DNA of 64,000 nucleotides from positions 62,001-126,000 of the forward strand of contig JAPZLL010000063.1 in assembly GCA_036250225.1 (NCBI GenBank), in the 5' to 3' direction. The position numbers and the translations under genes were made by a program. The notes under the pieces were generated by a model that had not been told where the DNA came from, did no database searches, and saw only the letters and a list, made by a program, of their open reading frames with translations. Positions 1-10,338 of this stretch are shown here, one piece after another; position 1 is the stretch's first letter, and each line of letters starts with the position of its first letter. This DNA is from Cercophora sp. LCS_1 (lineage: Eukaryota; Ascomycota; Sordariomycetes; Sordariales; Lasiosphaeriaceae).

Positions 1-1003
1 ACGTGTCGTCAGAAGGGTTGGGATGGTACTGACTGTTGAGAGGCCCGACTTTGTCCGAAAGTGCATTCGGCACGGTCCGACCGAACATAGACCCGGCGTT
101 CAGAATCGGAACGAGATAAAACGCCATCTCGGGAGTCGTTGCACCGGTGGCCAGTGAGAAGTAGGATGTGTAAAAGAGCATGACGTAGAGACCGATGAAG
201 CCGATCAGGGTGAAGAGTGTGAAAAGCGCAAACGGCCAGTCTGTAAATGCCGACCAGTCCAACGCGTCACGCGGCTTAGCTGGCTTCGCGCGCATCTTCA
301 TGAAGAAAATGGGGACGAGGAGGGTCGCGAGAGCGATGAACCCGACGGTCCGGACCGCCCATTCGAATCCAACATCACCCAAAAGCTTATAAAAGACAAT
401 GGGGTAGATGATCCCGCCAAACGAGGAGCCCGACGCTGCCAGCCCCATGGCCAAGCCCATGCGGGTGCTGAAGTACGACGGCAGCACGGCGAGCGCCGGT
501 ACAAAAATGAGACCAGCACCGATGCCGATGCAGAAGCCCTGAGCAAGGATGGCCTGCCAGAATTCCTTGCATATACTCAGCATCATGAAGCCGAACACGA
601 TCAGGAAGGAGCCTGTTGCCAGCAAGGCGCGGAGATAGCCACGGTCGTAGATGGGGCCTGCGAGGAGCCCAAAGACCAGCACACAGTAAGCCTGGATGGA
701 GCCGATCCACGAGATGTTGGACGACGACTCGGTGAAGAGGGCACCCGTCTCGTAGTAGGTTTGGAAGACGCCAAACGTATTGAGCACGCCCCATGTGTTG
801 AAGAAGATGGCGAACCCGGCCGCCACTTGCACCCATGCCATCAACCCACCGTTGGGCGGTGCCTGCGCACTCGGCACCTGCGACAAAGGAGCATCCCCGA
901 TCGCCTTCTCTTGGTCTGTAGAGTTTTGTGTGTCGTCGCCCTCGGTTCCCGAGTCGTTTTGTCGTTTGAGGTCGTCTTTCGACGATGTCTCTGGGGATGC
1001 CAT
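1..1003 (-). CDS. MFS monocarboxylate-type transporter (5' part; runs off the window)
   Basis: Starting at the ATG at 1003, an intron-free frame runs leftward off the window edge (334 residues visible, about two thirds to three quarters of a normal member). After a hydrophilic, Ser/Asp-rich N-terminal tail of about 50 residues comes 'NGGLMAWVQVAAGFAIFF', the usual first membrane helix of fungal monocarboxylate/riboflavin-type MFS porters, then further hydrophobic helices. 'NAGSMFGRTVPNALSDKVG' near the edge matches the conserved loop entering the C-terminal half. Members of this family move small organic acids or vitamins across the plasma membrane with protons; the substrate cannot be read from sequence. 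No upstream in-frame ATG was seen near the start. The 3' end and any late intron lie outside the window. Confidence 0.85.
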   Translation of the reverse strand, partial: MASPETSSKDDLKRQNDSGTEGDDTQNSTDQEKAIGDAPLSQVPSAQAPPNGGLMAWVQVAAGFAIFFNTWGVLNTFGVFQTYYETGALFTESSSNISWIGSIQAYCVLVFGLLAGPIYDRGYLRALLATGSFLIVFGFMMLSICKEFWQAILAQGFCIGIGAGLIFVPALAVLPSYFSTRMGLAMGLAASGSSFGGIIYPIVFYKLLGDVGFEWAVRTVGFIALATLLVPIFFMKMRAKPAKPRDALDWSAFTDWPFALFTLFTLIGFIGLYVMLFYTSYFSLATGATTPEMAFYLVPILNAGSMFGRTVPNALSDKVGPLNSQYHPNPSDDT

Positions 1004-3000
1004 TTCGTCGACGTCGGTGGCTTGGCGGCTCAGAATCCTGGTAAAGTGTCTGGCCGGGGTAGGATGCGGGACGGGAGAGCGCAGCGCTGTCGGCAGCAAA
1101 TGCGGAGGTGCGCCGGAGCGTGTCAGGTGGTGAATGCAGCGAGTAATGATGTGACTGCAATTCGGGATCAAAATGCGACGGGAGATGGAAGGGTTAAAAC
1201 AAGAGCTGCCAAGTTCTCCCCTCGCCGCATTTTCTCGGCCGAGCACCCAACGCGCATGCTGTCACTTTTCGTCCCTGGTCGGGTCGGCCTTGCATCGGGG
1301 GGCAAAAGCCGAGAGCGCGAGCGCGAACTTGCTGAGAGAGCAGACGGAAGGAGTAAGTGGTCGGGGTTAGCGTTGTTCCTTCCATTCCGTCTTGGGGCTC
1401 GCCTCGGGCCTAGCGCTTAGTAACCGCGAAATCTCTTATTTCCTTGACGCGGCCGTCCTCGCACTTACTTTGTTGGTGTGAACCTGTGACGTCGTCAGCG
1501 ATGGCGGCGAATCTTTATTATCGATAAGGGCTCGCCACAACAGCTTCTGCCTGGCTTACTGTGTAGGGCTACCGTAATCACTACTGAGAGGCCCTCAATT
1601 TGCATCCGCAGCAACGAAACATTTTCCTGGTGGACTCTTTTCTGAAGAAGCCCTCGGCTCGAAACGTAACGCCGACACTGGCGTTTATCAGCAACACTCA
1701 CACTTCCAAGACTAATGATTTCGGACATACGCGACAAGCTCGGATTTAGCTTTGTTCTTGCCGCTACTGACATCGCGGGTCCACCTCCGCGTCCATTGGA
1801 GCTGACGGATGGGGAGAGTAGCGCACAGGCCACCACGAATCGAAACCACGCTTCGACCGACTTGACAAAATGAGCTTCACACGGCATCGCAAACATGACA
1901 CCCACGACCGCAGCAGATGCAGAAGAAACGCCATTTGTTAACGGTCTCTCTGTCCTCAAATTGATTTCCACCTGCCCTCGTGAACGACTGTTCGTTCATC
2001 CACTGATTTGGACGGCTCGACACCTTGACCTTCTGCGCTGTGAGTTCTTCAATGGCGGAATCATCAAGATCGCATCAACGCAGCAAGAACAGCCACAGCC
2101 ACAGCCACCAAACAGCGGCGCCATCCTAACGCCAGCAACATCGCCCTCTCCTCTTAACGTACCACTAGAACCACTAGGCGAGATACTCATAGCGGAACGC
2201 CTCGCGACTCCTAAAGGAACCATTTCAAAGCAGAATGCCCTCTTGCGACTCTTGGGGGGCCTGGAGCACCGTCGGTAAGTTTACAAACCTACATTACTCC
2301 TATCTTCACCATTTCCTCCCCACTTGCCCCCTGGGAACATATAGCTGAATCGCGACCCTCGGTCAATTCAAGTAAGCGCTACAGCAAGCGCCATCCAGCT
2401 CTTTAGCATTTCACTAAAGTATTCCAGCGCAGCTTCCAACTTTATATCTTCGCTGCAACAGGACAATCGAGTTCACACACATTACGACACATTCACACAC
2501 GAGGATCAAAGGTGCCCTGCTTCTAACAGTTGCTCAGCTTTAAGAATAGGGCTTTCGGGACAAGTCATACGCACACCCAGTACACATATACATCGTAATT
2601 AGAATCGTTGCCTGGGAGCTGTATCCTTACAGATTACGTGTCATTGACATGCTATTGATAGGAACCTTTAGCTGGGGGAACTGAAAAGGGGCCTCCGAGG
2701 CTGTGCAGTAGCGGCGGCATATGGGATTACCCTAGTTTAGGGAAGAATCAGGAAACTCAGGACAAATCAGCCACAGCTCACCCCAGCTCACCCTAGCTCA
2801 GGATTGCGAGCGAAAAAGGAAATTTCGTGTGCCTAGATTCGTCGCAGACAACTAGGCTGTTTTTGGCCAGATCTGTCGCTAACTGTGGATTATGCAAGCT
2901 GTATTTTGACACGCAAGACACTGCTTGTTTCCTCGGAACAGAGCAAGGCCCGAACACTTTCACTGTACGCCTTCCTCTCGAACTCCTCGCTAGCCCTTCA
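1004..3000. other. Intergenic region, no supported gene
   Basis: The left part is the promoter and leader side of the MFS gene. A frame of 127 codons at 1895-2278 (plus strand) ends next to a GTAAGT, but splicing to the nearest acceptor (about 2344) gives an immediate stop, and the translation shows no family features. Around 2770-2805 there is a short run of 'agctcaccc' repeats. I see nothing else I can support. Confidence 0.5.
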
Positions 3001-3201
3001 CTACTGGAATGTCGGCGTAAATGCCTGGAAAACCGATAGCTCTGGCATGTAGTAATGCAAATCTCGGAAAACTAGAGTGTCTGAGAATAAGCCAAGGAAG
3101 ATCCGGTTAGTGCGTCGGAGACACTGGATTGAGCCGGGGTTGAGGAGCATCATAATCATGAGGAGAAGCTCGTCCAGCAGATCGAAAATATAAAAACCCA
3201 T
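3001..3201 (-). pseudogene. F-box domain fragment
   Basis: A 66-codon frame on the minus strand begins 'MGFYIFDLLDELLLMIM' and continues 'LLNPGSIQCLRRTNRIFLGL'. This is a good match by eye to the fungal F-box pattern (L-P/L-x-E-L-L-x-x-I-M ... L-x-x-L-R-R-x-x-R-x-F). F-box proteins normally tether substrates to SCF ubiquitin ligases through Skp1 and carry several hundred further residues. Here the frame stops 30 residues after the motif and no continuation with clear splice signals was found, so it is probably a truncated relic. A first exon of a longer gene is possible. It lies just downstream of another broken gene on the same strand. Confidence 0.5.
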
Positions 3202-3391
3202 AGTGTGCTATCAGAATGTCGGTGAAGCGTGGACGAACATGGGTGAGAGGGAGAGGAGGTTTGGAGCTTAAATACCCACCACCAGCATCTGCGCGGGGAA
3301 TAAAAAAAGTCAAAATCCGAGTCTGTCTCATTTGGCCGCATCGGCAGGGAAACTTTGCATGCCGGGCCAGGGGTGGTGAACTCTGCCACAA

Positions 3392-4302
3392 TCAGGGCCC
3401 ACCACTCCTAGCATTTGGATCGTCATGGGTCCTGTTACTCTGCCAGCAGTACATCCCCAAATTGATAAAGAACTCCGCAGTCAGAACGAGGTTCGTCTCC
3501 TTCAGCCCCATCGGTGGTCGTAAGAACACATGCTCAAAAGGTATGATTATCGGTGCACCCTCCGTGACCCAATGGCTAGCATCGTACAAAGCAAGCGGTT
3601 TGTTTGGGTGCGGCATAATAATGACAGAACGGGAAGGGGATTGCTGGTCGCGATACCACTGCTCCACGTGAATACTCTGCCTCTGACGGTCGACCTTGAT
3701 GAGGAAAACGATCCTGACATCGCCCCGAGGTTGGCTCGGCGGTGAGTTGTCGAACCACCAGTCCCGGTCCCTGTAAAGTAGCCGAAGAGATTCTCTATTT
3801 CCTACTTCGATCACCAAGGTGGGAAAATGGTCGCCAGCCCAGCGAGGCGGATCGGGCCGTTGCCAAAGAATGTGATGCGGCCGGGGTAAATGCTGTTTCG
3901 TCTGTCGAGAGCGTTAATGTGAGCGGTGGTAGCACTGTGGTAGATGAGGGCCTCCTGGGTTGACGTTCCCGCAAGGAGCTGATCGCGGCGCTCTTTGGCG
4001 TGTCTGGATATGGCGGCCGCGTAACCCTGGATAGCGGGGATAGGGAGGATGATCAAGCCGGTGAGATCGAACCGGTCGGCGTGTGCCTGTGCGTGCGCTG
4101 CCGCCAGACGAAGGGGGCGGCGTGGCGCGGGAAAGGGATGATGACGGCGTGCTGCTGAAGGGGAAGAACGACGACCTGCGGAAAGAGAGGAAGGACGGCA
4201 GCGTACCCGCGTTGCCGTGATGGGAGAAGGAGAGAGTTGAGAAGAAGAGAGGTGAGGAGAAGACGAGAGGGGAGGAGACGGCGATCTTAAAGAAGGCGGC
4301 AT
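3392..4302 (-). pseudogene. Frameshifted restriction-endonuclease-like (Uma2-type) fungal protein
   Basis: Two overlapping minus-strand frames together read as one protein of a widespread, uncharacterised fungal family. Frame 1 starts at the ATG at 4302: a Ser/Pro-rich leader, then 'RFDLTGLIILPIPAIQGYA' and 'ERRDQLLAGTSTQEALIYHS', and it runs into 'FFGNGP' before going out of frame and stopping at about 3811. The next frame takes over at about 3860 with 'DPPRWAGDHFPTLVIEVGN' and 'DRDWWFDNSPP', and ends at 3392. The V-x-E-V-G-N-S/R-x-S-L...WW block resembles PD-(D/E)XK/Uma2-like nuclease folds. The switch point in 'GGCCCGATCC' looks like a one-base deletion rather than an intron, since no usable donor/acceptor pair sits there. 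The nuclease assignment is by pattern only; function is unknown. Confidence 0.5.
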
Positions 4303-5241
4303 GATGGATGGGTTGGAGCAGACTGGGCTATCAATTCTAGTGAGGAAAAGAGAGATTGGGTTGGCTGTCACTTTTGGGAGGACAGGCGTCATTTTATGAT
4401 GGCGCCTGGGATCAAAAAAGTGCTGGCAGAAGAGCGGCAAGAGGCGGCGACAGTGGAGAAGGGACAAGAACCCGTCTCTGCAGCACTACCGAAAAGGCAA
4501 AGACAAAGAAAGAGACCGAAGAGGCCTTGGCAACAAGAGCAGTGAGATCGATTCGATAAATCTGCAGCCCCAGGATCAAGATGGAGGGTGAGCGACGGGA
4601 TTTTGAAGGCAGGCAAACAGTCAGCACTGGAATGAATGGACACAGCGATTGAATGTTCAGCTGCTGGTGGCAGATTGCGACGCCATTCGCAACAACTGTG
4701 TTTTTTTTGCGGGCCAATTTGGCAAAACAAAGGCCAGAGAGACGCTGCGTGAAGCCCGCCACAGCCCAGACTTGTTACATTCCCCGACATATCAAGGCTG
4801 GCTGTCACACCCATTTTTACTGGCGGATTCAGCTCAAGACTATGAGAGGATGTCACCATCCGGGAACTAGTGATGTGTTGCGACCCGACGGTCACGAGTC
4901 GCGGTCGATGGCAATGTTTTTCGTGGAATCTCGGTCGAAACAGCCCTCGCGCGGTGATTAGAAGGCCGCTGCTGCAAGCGAGGCGGCGGCGGGTATTGCA
5001 AGAGAGGCGCCAGTTGAAGTAAGATGGGAGATCCAACATCCAGAAAAGAAAGTGACACGAGGACCACGTCGACTCAACAGCGCCAGAGCACAAATGTGGG
5101 CTTGTAGAACCCCAGCCGTTGCCCAACGCTCCAACCGTTTCCTTCATCGACGTGCCACAGTTTCATGACGACCCTCACTCGCGCCATCACGCCAGTGACC
5201 GGCTTCATGCCCCGCATCACACACTCAACGATGCAAACATC
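4303..5241. other. Intergenic region between the nuclease relic and the HET gene
   Basis: Upstream region shared by the minus-strand relic and the plus-strand HET gene. Frames on both strands here have no recognisable motif. I see no RNA gene or clear repeat. Confidence 0.4.
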
Positions 5242-8057
5242 ATGGATCACCCGGGGGGGCTCCGGCAAAGGTTCACCAAGCTCAAGACTCAACTAACGGC
5301 GCCATTCCATTCTGTAGGTCCAGCATGTTACCGAGGTAGAACTCCAAACTGAAAACTAAATCTCTCGCCCAGGCTCCCCTTCCCGCCCCATACGAATACC
5401 ACCGCCTCCCCACAGACGCCGGGACCGCCTTTATCCGTGTCTTTGAGCTCGTTCCGTCCGATAGTTCAACCCTCCTCGAAGGCCGCCTCATCGACATTGA
5501 CATCGCCACTACTCCTCCCCCGTCATACGACGCCCTGTCATACTCATGGGGCCGCGACGTCCTCACAAGCCGCCTCTACGATAAATGCAACTTCATCAGC
5601 CCGACCAAATTCCCGCGCTATCGCGTCGAGCGCCTGGCTAAGGGCGACCCCGGCCGCCCGATCCTCTGCGATGGCAGAACCCTCCACACGCAGCCAAACC
5701 TGCACGATTTCCTGGTGCGCATGGCACGCCATCCGACGCGCAGCAGGCGACGCATCTGGATCGACGCAATATGCATCCAGCAAGACGACCATGATGATGC
5801 CGCCAAGCAGGAAAAGCTGCGTCAGCTGAGCATTATAGGCCGTATTTACCGCTGCGCTGAGACGGTGCATGTCTGGCTCGGCGAGTCGAAACACTTGTCA
5901 GCTGGGTTCCCGGAGTATTTAAGAAAACTCGGCCCCATGTTTGATGTTGAGGAATACGTTTCGTATCGCCACGAACATGATATCCTTGATCGGCTGGCCC
6001 AGAGCCGGAAAGGCGCGGAGCGGGTGCTGCACGTCTCTGGCGTCGAACTCGGTGACAGCATGTTGGCGATGCTGGCGAAGCTGCTCTGGGCCCGGAAGAC
6101 GAAATGGGCTGAGCCGTCGAAGGACCTCATCAAGGTGCTTGCGCGCGACTACTTTCAGCGTGCGTGGGTCGTGCCGGAGATGGTGCTCGCTCGGCAGATG
6201 TTATTTCTCATTGGGAACATGGAGATTTTACCGGATCATTTACTTCGCGGCGTTCGTGTGATCGAGTACATGGAGGCTGGGAGCATGAGCATGGGTGGTA
6301 CGAGTATCGTCATGCAGTTGGGTCCGCACCGTGGCCACTCTGCACTCCCGCACTTGCTCAAGGCAGGGCAAGATACCATGACCACGTCGAAGGGGCGTGG
6401 ATGGGATTTCGCGGACTTTTTGTTTCTCTGCAGAGACAGGGAAGCCTCGCTGCCCAAAGACAAGGTCGTATCTCTGCTAGGCTTGGTCGACGAGGGCTTG
6501 GCGAAGACGCTGATGGGCTACGTTCAGCAGGACGAGGGTCAGGATGCATTCACCCATACATATGTGGGCTGCGCGGTTGAGTTGGCTGAGAGGCGCGGTT
6601 GGCCGTATGTTTTGCAGATGGTGGGACGACCGCTTCAACTTCCAGACGGAAAAGAAGAACCCGAGCCACAAACCAAGGAGCGTCCCCTCCCGTCGTGGGT
6701 GCCCGACTTGCGCACACCACTCCTCCCCAAGCCATTTGACTACTTTGGCTGCGCGCACTACCGAGCGGCCACAAACGTCGAGCCAGTGTTTGAGCTCATT
6801 GAGGGCCGGACTGGGCCCTTTCGGAGGGCGCTGTCCATCTCGGTGGCCGTGATTGACACAATTGCCCAAGTTGGCGAGCCTTTTGACGAGCTCGGACTTT
6901 TTGGTGTCAGCCGGACACCCTTTCAAGGTCACATGCTGGATCTCGTCGCCCGGATCGGATACGAATACCCTCCAGCCAAACGGATGGGTCGGTGGGAGCT
7001 GACCATGGACGTGTTCCTCCGGACTCTGACAGGCGACGTCTTCAAGCGCCAGCTCTTGATCCAAGACCGTCTCGGTCGTCCGTCAACCAAGCTACGGAGG
7101 CAATTCATGCTGTATCTGAGCGAAATATGCATAATGGGACACGACAGGCTTTTGGGGACTTGTTTCAGACAGTTGGTGAGAAAAACAAGGGCCACTTGCA
7201 CCCAGTCGAGCCGCAGCATTGCTCGCGTGGCTACAGCAGCACAACTCAACAAGAGCGGTCCCATAGATTTCTCCGAGACCCTGATGGCCTTTATCGTCGC
7301 GCACCAAAGCAACGCTTACCCTCTGATGCAAGAGTTGTTGGGTCTGCACAACTACGTCCCATCTGCTGAGGGGGAGGCCCAACCCATCAGGAAACCGTTG
7401 CTTGTTCTCAGGAAAATGAAACCCAGACAAGCATCACGGGGGTTGGACAGGAACCAGGGTCGGGAGTACGAAGCCCACTTAAGGTGCCGAATGGACAGCG
7501 AAACGACATCTTCTCCTTTTGAACTCCAACCCCAGTCAAAGCGCGGACGTGATGTGAGCCGTCAACACCGTCGATCAGCATCCGTACCACCACTGGTGTT
7601 ACCCGACAGCTCTAGCTTTACAGGGAAAACCACACGCCATGCCCTTCGCCACGGCAAACGGTTTGGCCATACTAAGAGCCCCGCGGACCCCGACGTCGAT
7701 GAGGCGTACGATTCGGACAGCAATGACGATTCGGGCACGTTCAACGGGTTGACCCTGCTCAAGTTTTTGTTGAAGGACAAGGATGTCCCTGTTGCCATTA
7801 CGTCTATCCTACGCGACCGGAGGGTCTTTAGGACGGAGAAGCATAATTTCCTTGGGGTTTCTCACGATTGTATTAGAAACGGTGATGTCGTGGCACTGGT
7901 GGCTGGGGTAGCGACGCCGTTTGTGTTTCGGCGTGTGAGTGGAGTGGAAGACGTGTATGCACTGGTTGGGAGCGCATATGTCCATGGAATCATGTATGGC
8001 GAGCTTATGGAACCGTCGCCTCTCCTTGCAAAGTTTGAGAGGATGACAGTGGTGTAG
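5242..8057 (+). CDS. HET-domain (heterokaryon incompatibility) protein
   Basis: Exons 5242-5313 and 5373-8057 (918 aa). The 59-bp intron (GTAGGT...CCCAG) joins a 24-residue first exon to 'APYEYHRLP'. The HET domain spans roughly residues 35-300: 'YDALSYSWG' near residue 80, 'RRIWIDAICIQQDD' near 150 and 'RAWVVPEM' near 288, the three classic blocks of the family. The C-terminal half has the usual variable region, an acidic 'DEAYDSDSNDD' linker and a closing 'GDVVALVAG...YGEL' block seen in many HET proteins. HET domains are structurally TIR-like and trigger cell death when incompatible hyphae fuse; the trigger for this one is unknown. The ATG at 5242 is the only in-frame ATG in the first exon. 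Confidence 0.9.
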
Positions 8058-8284
8058 TTCGGTTTTTCGCAATGTCACATTCACCAGGATTGCTAAAGAT
8101 TCACCAAAAAAAACTCCATTCCCTAGCTACCTTCCTGAGAATCCCAAGCAAATCACCAAGCTGAACTAAAACCAGACCCCAGAATCTCAGAAGAACAGTG
8201 CAAACGAGTGACTTGAATCCAACCCGGTAAAGACAGACTGTGACAAATGAACAAACCCTTTCATCAAATCATCACCTCTGGCGC

Positions 8285-10216
8285 CTAAGCAGTCCACTCA
8301 ACAGCCGCAAGATCTCTCTTGGACGTGGTGCCCGTGCGACTCCCGAAGCCGCCCAAGTTACTCTGGCAGCTAACAGTTCCCGGCCTGGCGACCCGTCTAG
8401 TCGAGAAACTCCAGTTGCCGCTGTTCGCCGGGGTGGCCGTCATCGCGCTCGTCGTCTGGCCACCATCACCAGGATACGTCACGCGCATCTGCACCTTGGA
8501 ATCGACGAGGTAGTTGCTCTTGCAGGTGACGCCAATGGTACCGCTCTGCGAGGAAGTCCACGTGACAGCAGTGACTTCGATCGTGTCAGGGCCAGTGAAG
8601 AAGTTGATTGTGAAGGTCGCGGTGCCAGTGGTGTTTTGCGATGCCGAAGTGACAGAGAGCTGGAAGACATAGTCGCCCACGGGAGCGGTGCCGCGGAAAC
8701 GGACGTTGATGTTCTGGCCGTTGTTGACAGGGGTAAAAGTGAAGAGGTTGGCGACGGTGCCCTCGGACTGCGACTCGTCAATGGACCAGGTGTAGGTGAT
8801 GTTGTCGCCAGCAAAGGCAGGGTCGTTGGCGTTGGTGTGGAAGCCGCGGAGGACAAAGGTGTCGTCGGACCGGACAAACATGCGCTGGTTGGTGACGGTG
8901 ACGGTGCCAAGGCCGGCTTCGACGCGGGCAGTGGGGGTCACGCCGGTGCCGGGCTCGGGGTCGGGGTTGCCGGGGCCGGTGGAGCCGCAGGTGGAGACAT
9001 CAAAGACGGTGACGCCGGTCTGGGGGAAGGGGTCCAGGGGCCCAAAGATGTTGCCGTTGGCATCCGGGCCGACACCCTTGGTCAGGTGGCTGAGGGCCGA
9101 GTACTCGTGGATCAGGGGCTCGGCACCGGGGACGAGGAGCTCGGGCTGGATCCACTCGAGGATGGGCGAGATATATTGGCCGGCGGTGATGTTGTTCTTG
9201 GTCAGGACGGTGCCGCTCGAGGTGATGAACTTGTACTCGCGAGTGTAGATGGAGGGCGTCGTGCGGCCGTCGATGCGGGCGAGCCACTTGTTGCGGCCAC
9301 CGGCCTCGGGGCGGTGCTGGCCGACCGAGATGGAGCGTTCGGTCTCGTGGCCGGTGCAGGGGTCAATGTCGAGGGCGAGGATGGAGATGGTGACCGAGGG
9401 ATCAGACACATAGCCGATGAAGCGCGTCTCTGCAACTTCGCCGTTGGTGTCGGGGGTGTAGATGCCGATGAGGACCTCTTCGACGCGGAGATAGGTCGGG
9501 GAACCGACGGTGGTGACTTGCACGTTCCAGGTGACAATCTCGTAGACCACCATCTCGTTGTTGGGGAGGCGGAAGCCGCGGTAGACGATGAAATCCCCGA
9601 CGACAAAGGGAGCCATGACGAGCGGGTCGGGGGCCTGGAAGACGCGGCGGTAGGCACCCGAGCCGGGAAGTGTCGGGCGGTTGGACATGGGGCAGAGAGT
9701 GTCGTTGGACGAGCGAGGCACGCACATGGGGAAGCCAGAGAAGGCGCTAATGCTGGGGCTCTTGTCGTCGACAACCATGAAAGGATACGAATAACCGGCG
9801 GTAAAGACTGCGTTGGGGTCGTTGATGTGGATGATGGGGCCGTTGACAATCTTGATGGATCCGTCAAAGTTGATGGACTCAATGTGGCCCTGGTTCATTT
9901 CCATAGCGAACTCGCTGATGATGATCTGGGCGGCAAGGGGAACGCCATTCACAATGTTGCCGGCAACGTTGACCTCAAAGCCCAGAACGGCGGCCTTGTC
10001 GGCCACAAAGTCCTTCCAGGGAACGAAAGCGGCCGGGAAGGTGACCAACATGTTCTTGGGGACAGTGACATTCCAGCCATTGACCGAGATGGTGCCGCCG
10101 GTGTTGTATGAGTCGTCGTCGGCTGTGGCGTCGATCAGAGCGCCATCGAGAAAGACGGGAACATCCACGCCCAGGACCCCCAGGACAAGGAGCAGAATGG
10201 GAAGGAGAAAACGCAT
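8285..10216 (-). CDS. Secreted protein with beta-sandwich/PKD-like repeats, function unknown
   Basis: A single 643-codon exon. Residues 1-16 ('MRFLLPILLLVLGVLG') are a signal peptide. The rest is rich in Val/Thr/Gly/Asn with several N-x-S/T sites (for example NVT, NNT, NIT, NTT), as expected of a glycosylated extracellular beta protein. The middle part (about 90-350) has long beta-like stretches with 'GFRLPNNEMVVYEIVTWNV'. Residues about 430-560 read like an Ig/PKD-type domain ('DNITYTWSIDE', 'DYVFQLSVTSAS'). I know similar-looking secreted hypothetical proteins in filamentous ascomycetes but no function. The high coding bias and the very long open antisense frame are both explained by GC-rich third positions. 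A TATA box lies about 115 bp upstream. Confidence 0.85.
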   Translation of the reverse strand: MRFLLPILLLVLGVLGVDVPVFLDGALIDATADDDSYNTGGTISVNGWNVTVPKNMLVTFPAAFVPWKDFVADKAAVLGFEVNVAGNIVNGVPLAAQIIISEFAMEMNQGHIESINFDGSIKIVNGPIIHINDPNAVFTAGYSYPFMVVDDKSPSISAFSGFPMCVPRSSNDTLCPMSNRPTLPGSGAYRRVFQAPDPLVMAPFVVGDFIVYRGFRLPNNEMVVYEIVTWNVQVTTVGSPTYLRVEEVLIGIYTPDTNGEVAETRFIGYVSDPSVTISILALDIDPCTGHETERSISVGQHRPEAGGRNKWLARIDGRTTPSIYTREYKFITSSGTVLTKNNITAGQYISPILEWIQPELLVPGAEPLIHEYSALSHLTKGVGPDANGNIFGPLDPFPQTGVTVFDVSTCGSTGPGNPDPEPGTGVTPTARVEAGLGTVTVTNQRMFVRSDDTFVLRGFHTNANDPAFAGDNITYTWSIDESQSEGTVANLFTFTPVNNGQNINVRFRGTAPVGDYVFQLSVTSASQNTTGTATFTINFFTGPDTIEVTAVTWTSSQSGTIGVTCKSNYLVDSKVQMRVTYPGDGGQTTSAMTATPANSGNWSFSTRRVARPGTVSCQSNLGGFGSRTGTTSKRDLAAVEWTA

Positions 10217-10330
10217 GGTGAAAGAGTGTAAGGATCACGAAACCCCCAGTTCGGACTATGGGTTGATGGTTCTCGTGCCTGATGCTGAGTGATGAATGAA
10301 TTTCAACATCGAGGTCGTCTCGTCGACGTC

Positions 10331-10338
10331 TTTTTATA
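10331..10338 (-). promoter_or_regulatory. TATA box of the secreted-protein gene
   Basis: TATAAAAA on the minus strand, about 115 bp upstream of the ATG at 10216, a normal distance for a strongly expressed fungal gene. Confidence 0.5.

Noticed and set aside
1895..2278. 127-codon plus-strand frame followed by GTAAGT
   Set aside because: Splicing to the nearest acceptor gives an immediate stop; no family resemblance.
8240..10111. Long plus-strand open frame (623 codons) opposite the secreted-protein gene
   Set aside because: Gly/Val/Asp-rich low-complexity translation typical of the antisense of a GC3-rich gene; the minus-strand frame has a signal peptide, domain-like segments and a TATA box.
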